A program made the translations under genes and the position numbers. A stretch of 64,000 bases of DNA. It comes from Fasciola hepatica (taxonomy: Eukaryota; Platyhelminthes; Trematoda; Plagiorchiida; Fasciolidae). The notes beneath the pieces are model-generated. The model was not told the DNA's origin and did no database searches. It was given only the letters and a program-made list of their open reading frames with translations. The stretch is from NCBI GenBank assembly GCA_948099385.1, contig CANUEZ040000024.1, positions 21,588,001 to 21,652,000 of the forward strand. Direction: 5' to 3'. This document shows, piece by piece, positions 36,931 through 49,538 of the stretch (position 1 is the stretch's first letter; every line of letters begins with the position of its first letter).

Positions 36931-37724
36931 CAGCGAATTATACAAATAAAGACACGTTTCTGTGATCAAGTGATCGTTGATCTCCGGAATGTCTTTTAAT
37001 TTTGAACAACTGAACAGTAAAGTAACGATATTTACACTGTCCGCACTGTGGTCAACGCAAAGAACCAGGTGATGAATTCCACCTAAAACAGCCATAAAGT
37101 CCAGTGTAGAAGCAGCAGTTCTCAACTTTTCAGTGTTTGCACTTTTACAACGGGTTAGCACTCTTTCACTGTGCTGAGTTCCCATATCAACCGATTCTAA
37201 AGACACAGAATATTAAAGAATAATAACATTTATGTTTATACTCATCTATCGATTTGAGAACAGATAAGGTGCCAATATCGCAATAAAAATGATTTAGGAG
37301 GCGCTGTGTAATGCAGAGTTCATTGTTAGTGTGAGTGTGGACGTTTATGAGACTGATAAGATCATTTAGTTGTGCGATAACCTTAAAATCTTTTATTGTT
37401 AGGTAACACTGCGGTTCTGTCCAAGAAAAAACAAAATAATGCTCGAAGATAGCAATTCATTGCGGAACGTTCAGATGACCTGGACTTCAGCTATTCTATT
37501 TTTTGACTACACTATAGCGTCACATCGATGACACTGGTAAATATTTCTCCAATCAAAAGTGAAAAATAAGTCCACTAATAGACTGATGGAACATCAAAGA
37601 CGACCAGAATGAAGTTGCCAGTAACCAATTTGTAGATATATTTCCGCACAGTGACATTTTTTCTACTGGAGGTTTTTCGCCTAAATTCTAGATTTCGCAG
37701 GTCAAATGACAGAGGGATAAGTAC
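36928..37724. other. no recognised gene
   Basis: Presumably intron downstream of the exon at 37725-38208. Confidence 0.3.
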
Positions 37725-38208
37725 CTGAATTACCATTTGTAGATGACTTGAACCGAGACGAATCATAGCATTCGCCAGAGAATCCAGTGGCTGGACGCTG
37801 GTGAAGGAAATCATCAAAAAAAGTCCTCCCGGAAGTAAAACTCGAGTCACCGGAATCACCACTATCGGTACTGAATTCTTTGCCGCCAGTGCTTGTCTCC
37901 TGATCAGAGTGCCAGAATGTGGGCGCTCCGCTTGGGTCAGCCAACTGAAGAAAACGTGCTGTTGCACTTGTGTGCACAAGCCAGTCTGGTCCCTCGGAAT
38001 TTGGAGAACGACAGTGCTGGTGTGTGTTAGACGAAGCAGTTGGATTTGTGGGTCGAGTACAGTAGGGGGAAGACCAACTGGTCCAATCATCCAGTTTGCT
38101 GTTGCGTGCAAAAGTGGTCGTGCGCTGCGAAAGCTGTGGATCATTCTGGTTCGGGCTATAGGACCAACATGTGCCAAACGAAACACGACGACGTTCACAC
38201 CAGTAGTT
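37725..38208 (-). CDS. large internal exon, Ser-rich disordered region, unknown protein
   Basis: A 484-bp exon on the minus strand. The acceptor is GTTTCTTCCAAATTAG, and the donor is TTCAG/GTACTT (a nearby AAATG/GTAATT is an alternative). It encodes NYWCERRRVSFGTCWSYSPN, then a Ser/Thr/Asn/Pro-rich region and DSGDSGDSSFTSGRTFFDDF near the end, which looks intrinsically disordered and phosphorylatable. Phase 0 at the start fits the phase-0 end at 39861. A longer overlapping frame (37575-38198) lacks splice sites and is probably the shadow. Confidence 0.6.
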
Positions 38209-38284
38209 CTAATTTGGAAGAAACAAGATCACAAAGACTAACTGCAAACTGGAAAATGCCAACTGATTTGATTAACAGAGTCAG

Positions 38285-38465
38285 ATAGCTTCATGTGTCA
38301 GAACCGAAATCGGTGTATCGAAAAATCGATGCGCCATGTGAAATGTTATGGTAGAATTTTATTGCTCAATAACACAGCGTAGTCGAGATCGTTGGTAGGT
38401 TGTCGACGTATCGGTCACCACGGGTAACCTTTTTCAAGACTGGTTTTTACAACCGAATGAAACTG
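38285..38465. repeat. Penelope terminal repeat with hammerhead-like core
   Basis: Lies just 3' of the Penelope coding relic (38.6-39.65 kb) and shares both blocks with 22740-22995. The minus strand reads GGTTGT...CTTGAAAA-AGGTTACC...GGTGACC-GATACGTCGACAACC. Flanking GGTTGT and ACAACC can pair, a stem-loop follows, and a GA(A/T)AC-GTC element closes it. Confidence 0.55.
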
Positions 38466-38489
38466 GAATAATAACTTAGAGCAATTGGG

Positions 38490-39655
38490 TGTTAGTCACA
38501 GTGTGTTCGTGTGTTGGTCTGTGTGTTTGTGATGTTGTTTTAGTGTAAGGGGTGGGTGGGTGGGTTGAATCTCCGTCCATACTATGTGTCCGTGTTAGTG
38601 GGGTCATTTGAGGTCAACAAGGTGCTATGACCCGTTTTGGTGTTTATCCATCCGCGTCGTAAGTGCCATCCATATACTTGAAATCTCTGCCCCATCGTTG
38701 CGATTGAGACACGATTGGTGGGCGTTAATTGCCAGAGCCTCCGCGTAGAGACGTTCGGTGTACGTACGGAACCCACCTTGGAGGATTCTGGTGTTTTCGT
38801 AGTCGATGGTGTGGTTTTCGGATATGGCATGAAGTGCGATTGCAGAGTCCCGTTCTAACTTTCTTAAAGCCATTTGGTCCCTCGGTCTGCATTTTTCTTT
38901 ATTTTTGTGTTCTGCGATTCTGGTTTTGACCTGTCTGCATGTTTGCCCAATGTACTGAGCGGGGCATTCTTTGCAGTTGATCATGTAAACACAGTTGTTC
39001 TGTTCGTGTATGTGTTGAGAGGCATTGGTTCTTGTGAGATGGCGTCGCAACGTATTATCTATTCGGAAGAAAACGCGAACACCATACGCACCAAGCACTT
39101 TCCTGATTGCCTCCGATGTGCCCGATCTGTACGGGATACCAACGGAGGTTAGCCAGTTTACGTCCTTCTCGTCGTGTGTTGCTGACTTGTTTCTTAACAC
39201 ATCGGTTATTAGTCTTCGTGGGTAGTTGTTTTTTTGAAGAACCGTGTGTAAGCGTTGCATTTCCTGTTTATGAGTGACACCGTCGTTGCACAATTTGTCG
39301 ACTCTGTTGACTAGTGACGATACGAGTGCCCGTTTTATGCATTGTGGATGGGCTGAGTTAAAGTCAAGATATCTGTCGGAATGTGTAGGTTTCCTGTGAA
39401 TGCTCACTGTAAACCTACGGGAGTTGTTTACTTGTAGTCGACAGTCAAGGAAACTGATGACTCTCTCAGTGCTCTCAGTCTCCATTGTGAATTGAATTGA
39501 GGTAGACTGATTATTGAGACATTGTAGAAAGTCATGCCTGTGTTCTGATTTCAGAATTGCAAACGTATCGTCTACATATCTGACATAGATTCGTGGTGTC
39601 TTCCTCTCGGTAGTCTTTAATTGGATGCAGTCCGACTCGAGGAGTTATTTAGCTT
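38490..39655 (-). mobile_element. Penelope-like element, 5'-truncated (RT thumb plus GIY-YIG)
   Basis: One long frame is open from about 39640 down to 38625. It holds the RT catalytic segment RIYVRYVDDTFAILKSEH (YVDD intact), then ISFLDCRLQV, SIHRKPTHSDRYLDFNSAHP and the thumb. The endonuclease follows with CVYMINCKECPAQYIGQTCR and RIAEHKNK. It is the least decayed Penelope copy here. A stop (K-stop-LLESD) near 39650 marks the truncation, so the first RT motifs are absent. Confidence 0.88.
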
Positions 39656-39860
39656 TGTTGTATGTAAAACAAAGGAAGTAAAATATTTATTTATATTATA
39701 AAAACGCGAAGACACCTAAGTGACTCTGAAACGCATCGACTTCAGAGTGGAGAACAACAATTTGGCTATCTCTAAGTTGAGTTCTTTTTTGTGAGCACGG
39801 TAAGTCCTAAATCTCTCTTACAGAACTGGAAACCTACGATTTCTCAGTCTGTACTCTTAC

Positions 39861-40135
39861 ACGAATCGATTCGGCACTGTGTAATGCAGCGAGTGCTATG
39901 GAAACACGATGCCGTTGATTGAACGGAGCCACTGTAGGTGAAGAATCCACTGGAGCGGATGGTAGGAACAAGTAGAATGTGCTGTCCAATTGGCAAAGAA
40001 ATTGACCCAAACGTTTTAGTCGCAACGACTGACACGGACCTGAGCGGAGAAGACCCAACGTCCACGAGCCGGAACATTCTTCAGAATGATTGACCGAACG
40101 AACAGGGTAGATTCCGACTCGGGCAGAATGACCTT
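39861..40135 (-). CDS. internal exon, unknown protein
   Basis: A 275-bp exon with acceptor CAGTTTTCATAG (or the AG nine bases upstream) and donor ATTCGT/GTAAGA. It encodes GHSARVGIYPVRSVNHSEEC, then LKRLGQFLCQLDSTFYLFLP, and ends ALAALHSAESIR. It starts with two nucleotides of a split codon and ends in phase 0, matching the exon at 38208. The family is unknown. Confidence 0.6.
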
Positions 40136-40219
40136 CTATGAAAACTGTTGAGTCGAACAAGATTGATTTGAGACGTTTTGGGGAAGCGACAAAACTGGAA
40201 AACGAAAAACCGAAAGAAC

Positions 40220-40241
40220 GAGAGAGAGAGAGAGAGAGAGG
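40220..40241. repeat. (GA)n microsatellite
   Basis: About eleven GA units. Confidence 0.9.
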
Positions 40242-40706
40242 GAAAAGGCATTTTTTGAGTGCATATGCAAAAACGGAATCGATAGCACACCATTAGAAAA
40301 TTTGGGAAGCCAAAACTGGAACGTGAAATGATTCATTCGGTGCAGCCGGAACAGCTCAGCTTTGCTTAACCAAAGGTTTCTGCTCTGCCGAACAAAACAG
40401 GTACGCGAAATCGTGAAGATCTTTTAGCAATTAATTGTCCATTAAATAGCAAAGGTCAATACCTGGTTAACTGGACGAAAGTCACGTATCACTCGACCGG
40501 TCTGGATAACTGTCAATCGTGAATAAGGGTCCAGCGTTTTAGGGGCTGTTTTTTTTGTAGAACTCATTTGAGTGGCGTTCAAGCCAATTAGATAACCGAG
40601 AATACAGAATGGACGTGTGGAAATCGCTATGGATATGCATCCTTAAGGACTAATCCTGGCTCAGCGTCAATCGATGCACAATGTCGACAGTCGTACGATG
40701 GAACTA

Positions 40707-40708
<2 letters not shown>

Positions 40709-40763
<55 letters not shown>
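40709..40763. repeat. (AT)n microsatellite
   Basis: About 55 bp of pure AT, immediately before the hammerhead-type SINE. Confidence 0.95.
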
Positions 40764-40767
<4 letters not shown>

Positions 40768-40799
40768 GCTGACTGTCCTTTGGACTCTACCTTTCACGC

Positions 40800-41130
40800 A
40801 CAAACCTCAGGTCATCCGACCAAACCTGCAATGGAAAACACCAGACTCGAGCTTAGCTCTTGTTGGAGCTCATCAGTAGTGTATACCCTCCACCGCACCC
40901 AGGGTTTGAACCCAGGCTCTTTCCTCTCGAAGACGTATGTTACCACTGTACCACCCCGCTTCCGTCTAGGCTGATCTGAATCACCAAGTCTGTTCAGATG
41001 TCGTCCTCTATGACAACCAGCAATGTCCGACAGCTTCGAAGGGAGACACGGTAACTGTCCCGTTATCTCCGAGTAAATACCTCCCGCCAAGTCAGGTCTT
41101 CTCCGCAGGGCGGACCATTGTACCAACTTT
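40800..41130 (-). mobile_element. tRNA-derived SINE with a hammerhead-like ribozyme
   Basis: On the minus strand a tRNA-like head has A box TGGTACAGTGG (40943-40953) and B box GGGTTCAAACC (40903-40913). Then follows a CTGATGAG core (40869-40876), and a total of about 330 bp may belong to the element. Only one copy is in the window. Confidence 0.7.
40835..40886 (-). ncRNA. hammerhead ribozyme-like motif
   Basis: On the minus strand ACACTA, CTGATGA, stem II GCTC-CAACAA-GAGC, then TAAG, then C-TCGA-GTC and TGGTGT. ACACTA and TGGTGT can form stem I with one G-U pair. The layout is that of a minimal hammerhead with a very short stem III, as reported in flatworm SINEs. The conserved GAAA is TAAG here, so this copy is probably inactive. 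Confidence 0.6.
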
Positions 41131-44100
41131 TAAACCTGCTGTAGAGGCAAATAAAGCATCATAAATCCCACACGCTACTCGTAGGTAATTATAGGACATA
41201 CATTAGGATTTGTTGCGGGCAACGGTCAAGCTGAGGAAAGAGAGCCGATCACAGTTGGTAACGATCGATGTATTTGAAATGTCAGACGGATGTGGTGTTG
41301 TAGCACATGGTATTTAACTGATGCAGACACCTGGAGAACCAGTATATGGCAGCAATGAGAAGCACGCTCGTATTTCAGGTCTGAAATACGGTGTTCGGAT
41401 ACGCGAGAGAGCAGTCAGCAAAATCCACACCGCAAATCATTCATACTGGAGATGGTATAGATGCTTTTCAATCATAAGACTGGCGTAGACTTTGGATGGC
41501 AAGCTATAACGTATTAAATGACTTCAGCGACAACTATTTCTACGATGCGTGACGAATCAGCTTAGAGTTCAAAATCCAGCAGAATGTTTCACAATCTACT
41601 TACTATACGAACTCTGTTGAAAAGATCTGAAAGATTCCAGTTGAAAAGTAAATGGAACAATTAACCTACTTGGGTAATTCTGAACTGATCCCTGGTTGTT
41701 CCTTGTAGCCCGGCTGAAAGACAAAAAAACGAGTATTGGGAAGCCCGAAACAATATGAATCAATTTATTCCCGCTCACTTAGGACAATCGAACGTGACGT
41801 ACGTGCAGAGGTTTCAATCACTGACTCAATGAAACCCCGTAGAGGAATGAAATTATCGTTGAATGGTATTGCTGGTGAAAGTAGCATGGAATAGAGCAGA
41901 GAAAAGTTTGTGACAGCAACACCTAACGTCTAATTAGTCAGTACCTCATGGACTTCAGTCGGAAAGTCAAACATACCTGAATTCGCTGAATAAGGTTTTT
42001 CGTACATTTATGTTGTCGTTGACAGACTGAAATATGTGTCTTCGAATTACTAATTACTGGAACGAACAACTGCAGTCGAGTCCCCTAGGAGACATGCAAC
42101 AAATATTCTGAAAGCACACCTTGATTGTCGCGCACTTTTTTTTACCTATCTTTGACGCTATTTATTCGATGAATGTAATAACTTCAATTGATGCTTCGAA
42201 AGTATCACACGAATTCGATGGATCAGTGATATGTCATTTCTCATAACTGCGTAAGTTCCTTGTCTACTGGCGAGATCCGCCGGGCCTGTTCTTGAGAACT
42301 GTCACGAAGAACCACAATTCATTTAATCTACCCATCGTTCAAATGCGCTGGTGAGCTGAATGAAAACTACGGATTTAGTTTTGAAAGCCCTTAAGAATAA
42401 TGGCCATCAGACGGAAATCTATTCAAAGTAAATACGCGAGTCAAAGTTCAGCCACAGACCCCATCCTAGCTGGCCTAACGCAATGTCACTGTTAACAAGG
42501 GGCACCGTGACAAATCTAGTCAATGTAACTAACAAAGCCAGCAAACGAGACTTCTTCATTTCATGGAATTGAACGAGGTAAAACCAAAATGTAACGGAAC
42601 ACTGTGTCAATCAACCACAATAGTTTCTAGCATCACATTTGATTGATAACCTACAAACTGGAAAAATACAAACGTAACCACCTACGCCCTAAGACAGACG
42701 CGCAAAAATTGCCATCATAAGCACAGATTAGCTGAATGATTAGCGGAATAACGCAGCTTACGGGGAATTATACCACAACTTTTCTAGGCGACACTGGCTT
42801 ACAGATACATCAAAACTTTCTTGCACTGAACTACAAAAGATAATCAAGAGACACGACATAAGCGCCACAACGCGATGAAGTGTGCTGACCAAATACTGGT
42901 AATACCATCAATCGGACTCATGAATGATCGACTTGAAAAAAAGATCCGGATCAATCACTAAATCAGATTAGAACAGAAGTGAAATGAAGGCAAAATCCCA
43001 AGAATGCATCACGAATCAACTACTCAATGCAATTTAGCTATACACAATTTTGCATATGGTGTGAGAAGAGAAAAAGAGCTCCGAAAAAGCATATTTTTAA
43101 CGTTTGAGTGGCAATATGGAACAAATTTGGACCACAATGTAGTAGTTCCGATTGCTATCCCTAACACAGAAATGCAGTGGGTAAATCCGCGCATATAATT
43201 TCGAAAAAAAAACAATGATATGTACAAGTGAAAGTACCCGGCGTATAAGAAAAATCGGGCCTGTAAACCTCGTTCAGCTCATCCAGTAAGTCTATCTTAC
43301 AAAACCCAACAAACCGCTCAGTGTTTCCACGTGTTTTAATCGCGTCACGGACTAACCGCTATTCCTCATCCCATTAAGCGCTTCGCACAGTAAGGCTGAA
43401 AATCAGTGTGCATGGATCGTTCGTTAAGTACAAATGTAATTATATGGAGACCTGATTGCAAACGTTGCCCAGTAGTTTGTCTTATATAAAGGCAACAATC
43501 GTCATCCATGTTGCGGTAGACCGTTTGACAAAATACTACTTGGTAGGATTCAATTCAGTCTCAACAGAAAAACGACGAATGAACCCATGATCATTTGAAA
43601 AACTATTTATCTGAAATGTTTGTCATTAATCCAGTGTGAAAGTCCTGAAAACTACACCGATCACATCAGATATTTCGGATGAAAAAGACTGAACTATGTC
43701 TATGTTTATCTGTAACCCGACTATCCTTCAACAACCAACAAACCAAGCTAAGTACTGGTTTGATCGATGATTGAATCACTTGATCGGAGAGTGTCTGGAA
43801 TGTGACAGACCACGGAATATTGACTAAAAGATGATCTGTGGAATACCATCTGCGAGTCTAACAATCACAACCATGGAAACAGACGTCATTAGTCAGGTTG
43901 TATAATTTGCATCACATCGAAAGATACACTGCTTTGTCAAGAGAATTCGGTGAAAAATCAAGTAATTCGAGTTGCTGCACTAACGCGTGGGAGTCATGCA
44001 AAGTGTTTGGAGGACTATCATTTCTCCGTTCCCTTCACTCAAATTGATGGAATGATGTACTGATATCAGTTTTTGTCTACAATCTGAAAAAAGCAAACTG

Positions 44101-44438
44101 TTTGAGGATTTCGTCCAAAATTTAAGCTCCTTCCCTGATCTGCGATGAGAAGTTCATGATTTGCCTCAGAACTGGACCACGAAAACAAAAGCGAACGACA
44201 TGACAAAGCATGTGATTAGAAATTACTCTACCGCAAAGTTAGACGGTTCATGCGATAAGCGCTAAAGAAAACCTTAAAGAATAGTGACTGACTCATTGGT
44301 ATTTACATTATTGTGTACCTAATGTGAGATGGAGTGACTGGAATATATAACGTTTGCTAAAATGATATTGGGAGATGACGACTGTAGGAATCGGCTGCGC
44401 GCAACGACTACGAAAATTTCGATCAAGATTTATATCAC
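41131..44438. other. no recognised gene
   Basis: Presumably intron. A minus frame at 42419-42553 starting MKKSRLLALLVTLTRFV is signal-peptide-like but has no supporting context. Confidence 0.3.
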
Positions 44439-44588
44439 GTTCTGTTGTCTCCAATCAGTGATATCCATCATGCCGAGGGATAGACTAAGATCAGAGCTGA
44501 CGGGTAACCATAAACGAAATTGAGGATAAACTATAGGGAGCATGAATTTTCGACTGAAAAGAACACCGTGTGCTATTCTCTCGACAAA
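44439..44588 (-). CDS. probable internal exon, unknown protein
   Basis: A 150-bp phase-0 exon with acceptor GAGAATTCCAG. It encodes FVERIAHGVLFSRKFMLPIV then PQFRLWLPVSSDLSLSLGMM. It joins in frame to the exon at 44745. The donor (AAC/GTGATA) is weak and the next exon was not placed with certainty. Confidence 0.45.
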
Positions 44589-44744
44589 CTGGAATTCTCG
44601 TTTTGTAACAAAAACACCGGACAATCCTAAAACAAGTTCGGCTAATTAATTATTTCAGTCTCGTTGCTATCTATCAGCATAACACTATCCAAAGTGAAAA
44701 GTGAACAGATAACAGACAGAGAGAGAGAGAACCAATGAACGTAC

Positions 44745-44913
44745 CACCGACTCCAGGGCCACTGACTGCACCCAATGCTGCTTGAACTGGCTGGACAAAT
44801 CGGTAAGCCAATGAAATTCAACCATTGGCTGTGTGAAGTGCGAATGTAAATAGCGCGCCCATTCTGTGACGGAAGGAAAAGCTGGAGGTAATGTGATTCT
44901 CAAAGCATTCAGA
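44745..44913 (-). CDS. internal exon, unknown protein
   Basis: A 169-bp exon with acceptor TTCAATTATCTCCATAG and donor GTG/GTACGT. It encodes LNALRITLPPAFPSVTEWAR then HFTQPMVEFHWLTDL and HWVQSVALESV, clearly protein-like. It starts with one nucleotide of a split codon, so an exon is missing between it and 49539 (which ends in phase 1). Confidence 0.6.
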
Positions 44914-47115
44914 CTATGGAGATAATTGAACAGCAAAGATTTTTGCATGCATTATCCATTGTCTGAGAAAACAAAATCTTCCCGGCACAGCACAAAAATG
45001 TAAAACATAGAACCAGATGTGAGGAACAGTACCATCCGCAGTTATTCATTGTGTGCCTACCATTTTCAATAGTTCCGAAAGCAACAAAACGAAACAACAA
45101 AAACTAGCCATGCGTGAAAAGGCCAAGGATTTTTTCGCGAACCGCTCACATGGAGCCCAAAGAATTGCGAGTGTTTCCGGAGGCAACCGTGGCTAACGGT
45201 TGTGAGGGTGTGAACCGGTCCATTGCCGACAGACTGCCTAGTTCCGTTAGCAGACAGCAAAGCAGATCGACGGCCCGATCAATTCGTGACAAAACGGAAT
45301 GAAATCATCCAGTCAACCGCCAACAGTTGTTCTCACCGAACCGCACGGAAACAACCAATCATCGGTCAAGAGTTGTTTTACTCGACCAGAACGAAATCGA
45401 TCAATTGGCGGGCAAGAGTTGTTTTAACTCTCGATGGAAGACACGTTCGGGGGTCGTAAGCCGTTTGGCTTCAATAGTTTCTTTAATCTTGACACTGATT
45501 TAAAACAAAAACTGTTTCTCTCATCAACTATTTGTAAGCAAAACAACGAGGAGAAACACAATCGCAAAAGTACAGCCATAAATGTGCTCTCTGTTTCAGC
45601 ATCACCACGCGTTGAGTGTAATATCAACGTTTTACGCAGGGCTCCGATGAGACATCCATGATGACAGTCTATTGATATGTGGGCGGCGATATGTTAACGC
45701 TGAAAGACAGTGACGATGGATGGGCGCTAAATGATGTACAGATACTATAGAAATTCGAATAAAATTGTAGTTTTCGGAATTAATCTGTCCCCTACATAAA
45801 AGTTTGCATCCTGACAAATTTCAAATGCCACGTGCACTTACCACTTGGTGAATAATAAACACAAAGGCATTTCAGATTATATTTCCTCTCCGGATAGAAT
45901 ACAGCACGATAAATCTACTAATTTTTCAGTGATCAAGAACACCTGTGATGAGTTTCACCTTCTTAGTTTTGAAGATGATTCATATCTTTTAAATTTAAGG
46001 CGATTTTATCATGGTGACCAGGGTCATGCAAATTCATCTTCCCGGAAAACGTTCCGAGCTTCGTTTGATATAATACGAAAAAATAATTAGGAACGAAAAA
46101 CCGAAAGCGAATAAATATTTTTTTCCCCATTCGAATTCCAACAACACTTGTCGTGTTGACGTGAAACAAGCTGTTGATAGCCATTGTCCATGGTTATTCA
46201 GTCAGCCAGTCTGACGGTCGAGGTGATACAAGTCTCCCACATGCCCGATTTAATCCAGAGTTTGGACCCCGTGAGCATGCACCGTTTATGATTTCTAACA
46301 TGGTAGACAGGTGGCACAAGTGTACGTCATCGCCATTGACTTGCAATGGGGCATGAAGCGTGGATACCCCATGGTGAGTCACTTTAAAAACAACGTCAAT
46401 TGCATGCTACTCAGACTAGAATAAACGCGCTGAACCCGAGCTACCACAAAACAACATCAGCTTTGAGCACTCCCCCTCGCTCTCTCCTTCTTATCAATAC
46501 AAACTGATATGAAAATCATTGAGTGCAATATCAACGTGAAAGCCCTTTCAGATGCTCAGAGTTGGGGACCTTCAGCCGTGCATATCTATCGAGCACCGCT
46601 GGAGAATTAAATCCTTGGTGTAAAATTGTGACTCACATACACCGTAGTACCAACGGGCTATCCGGGAGGCTGACTTGTCTTTGGCCAGACTTCTGTGTAG
46701 ACAGACGTTGGTATTTCAGTCAAAAAATATTTACACTTAGCATCCCATCGAATTGCGGGGGATCAAAAAAGAGCGATTACGTATCGAAAATTGCTAGGAA
46801 ATTCAGCTGACACTCGAACCCGGTTTGTGAGGATTCGGGCCAGATAGGGGACAGCAGAATTTATGTGGATATTATTTCAGGAGGGCATGAATCAAAAAGC
46901 TGAGCGTGTAGAGGCGAGAGAGTTACATTTGGATATATCACCGCATGAAGGGTGGGTGGAGTCTGAAAGGATGTTGTGAGCGAACTTTCCACTTGCGGCC
47001 GGGTGTAGTGCACACAACTTAGCAGATAATTCGCTTAATACTATAAAGGACACCCGGCTGATAAGATAGGCCTCGACGAAAAATCTTGAAATCTTACTTC
47101 AGTAGACTAGCAAAA
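44914..47115. other. no recognised gene
   Basis: Intron-like. Short near-duplicate segments around AGAGTTGTTTTA occur at 45370 and 45415. A plus frame at 45845-46090 has no motif. Confidence 0.3.
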
Positions 47116-47640
47116 ATAACTCGTAGTTGAATGGTTTAGAGCGTTTGATTACCACCTCGGAGGTCGGAGTTTAGAATCCCTGCCAAAAATGGTCAATTTG
47201 TTTGTAGACATTCAGCCTCACTGTCGTCCGGCTCGTTACCACACAACCTTTTTTATTACATGTTTGCGCATGAGTGCAGTAGAAGGGGTATATATCCAAT
47301 GGCCACGAGGGCCTACTGCGCTACTGGTGATAACCGGCAACCAGACCCTAAGACTTGGAGTGGCGAAGAGCCCCATAAGGTCCCCATAAGGTCAGGTGTG
47401 GTAACGATCCGGACGACAGTGGGTTATTGCTACCACCAAAGAAACCGGTGATGGCGGGGATTTGAATCTCGGACCTCCGAGGTGGCAAGCAAACGCTCTA
47501 AGCCACTCGACCACCACCAGTCATGTGCACATCCACTCCAAGTCTCAGGGTCTGGTTGCCGGTTATACTTAATGGTGCAGTGGACCTTTGTGGCTATCTA
47601 GTATACCACTTCCACTGCACTCATGCGCGAGAACATATCA
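47116..47640. mobile_element. SINE inserted into a SINE (nested pair)
   Basis: A plus-strand tRNA-derived SINE head (47116-47249) and its tail (47519-47640) are separated by a nearly complete minus-strand copy of the same family (47250-47518). The minus copy shows the GGTGG tRNA-like head with box B near 47465 and an A-rich tail (TTTTTTATTACATG at its start in this orientation). Confidence 0.8.
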
Positions 47641-47819
47641 AAAGTAGAGAACAGGAAAAAACATTCTGACAAAAGAAAAGCGAAACAGTGCTCTGTTCAG
47701 CGTTGGAACGTCGTTCGTACTTGGTAAGATAACCTGTAATTTTTCTAACAGGTTGAAATGTGAGATACCCACTTCTAATCTGCATACAGTTCAGTTCAAA
47801 CAACCACTAACCAAGCACT

Positions 47820-48780
47820 GAGTACGGTGGCTTTGGTTGCCATATCCAGGTGACAGCCTCAATCAGAAATAATAGGAAAGGACAGAAACATTAAAAGCCT
47901 AGTAAAAGAAGCACAAACATTGGTATCAAGCCGGTAAAGAAAGTTTGCGAATACAAGAGCATCACTGATCAGGGCACCTAGTCATTTCCTCGAACGTATA
48001 TAACCATTGAGTGAGGGGTCACTTGGGCCCCACCCAGGAAGTCTAACATGCCCTACATGGTCAAATCCACAAGTTACACTTTTCATACCTTCCATTTTAT
48101 GGACTGATCATCCTTACTCTTCTCTCACTCAGCATCCGCCTCGGCGAACAGTACGCACTGAAGAATCCTGTCTGGGGACATGCGCAATACATGTCCCAAC
48201 CATCTTAGCCTGATGAATTCAGGTATTTCATCTAATGATTTGATTCGTGAACCCAAGACTCTCCACCGAACCTCAGCATTGTTTGTATGGCGTTTCCACC
48301 AGATTCTGGCAGTTATAAAAAAAAATGGTATTCAAATGCCAACAATCTTCGTATATGGTCCACTCGCAGTGGTCATGTTTCTGAACCATACAGAAGCACA
48401 GGCCTGATAGATAAACGGATGTCATGTCGACATTACAGATGGCTCGGATTGGCAAATGCTAAACGCGCCTCCTGTATGCGCAAATACTCTTCATCCAATA
48501 TTCGACCTTCAGATGGAATGTAGCTGCGCAGATAAGCGAACTTGTCTACCAGGTGTATAGTTTGCCCGGATACTGAAAGGTCTGGTGTTGAACCAACCCA
48601 ATCCTGTAACACCATCTTGCACTTCGAAGGTGCAAAACGCATATCGAACATTGCTACGCAGTCCGTCAAGCTGTCTAGAAAAGCTTGCAACCTACTTGAA
48701 TTTTCACTAAGAGGAATTATATCGGCCGCCCACCGAGAAAATTTCCATGCCATCATCATCACTTGACAAATTTGCACCCA
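47820..48780 (-). mobile_element. LINE 3' part (RTE/SR2-like), decayed
   Basis: Minus-strand RT tail: LQAFLDSLTDCVAMFDMRFA, PSKCKMVLQDWVG, LRIQEARLAFANPSHL then a stop (TAA) where Trp is expected, and a second stop in E-T-W. IPEFIRLRWLG follows and a 3' untranslated tail runs to about 47820. It is very close to the 33.2-34.8 kb copy. Confidence 0.78.
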
Positions 48781-49538
48781 TGGTGATACCTACATAATTG
48801 ACGGAACGTGCTCTAGCCGATGACCGAGTGGAAATAATGGATGAGTCACAAGGATAGGCTTACTTCATTTCATTACCATTTTGCTCAGCACCGGCTTCGG
48901 ACGTTATCAATTGTGGGTTGAGCGTTGACACAGTAAATAATGAATCATTTCACATCAAAAAAAATTGAATCTCTCACGTGTTGGAGACAAAGCACTGTTA
49001 TTCTGAGCACGGCGTTCACCGCTATTTACGTCACAAACAATCAAAGACTACCGAGGGACGCGCAGGCAATAACACTTAGCAAACTCCATGACTATAAAAA
49101 GGTGAAAATGGCTAATTACGTAAGCTTTGCCTGATTAATGTGATTCTACTTGCTAACACGCGCTATATACCTCAGGATGTGTGTGTTTGTCTTTTGTCTT
49201 ATGAGAAGGTTCAATTCATCATCTATAAGTGATCATTTCGACTGCAGTAAGCACTAATGAGGATGCAGCAGAATGAATATATTGTTAAATAAATGCCATT
49301 GACTTCTGCGTTCAAATTTGTGTCGGGAAAGCAAAGTTTTCAAGTTATTAAAATACCTTTTTAGACTGAATGTATACGTCATAAACAACCGTCAAAATTA
49401 CAATGACAGTGAGAGCTATAACTACATTCAGTCTGTTCAAACAATTCAGAATGAGACGGTGAAAAATTTCGGTTCTGTTCGGATCATTGTTATTGGTGGA
49501 AAAATAAAAAACGTCTGAACTACTCTGTGTGTGCTTAC
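48781..49538. other. intronic, no recognised feature
   Basis: AT-rich, short frames only. Confidence 0.3.

Noticed and set aside
37575..38198. 207-codon minus-strand frame
   Set aside because: Overlaps the Ser-rich exon at 37725-38208, which has a good acceptor and donor; the longer frame has neither and looks like its shadow.
42419..42553. Small secreted protein starting MKKSRLLALLV
   Set aside because: Signal-like start but no splice support, homology or polyadenylation context.
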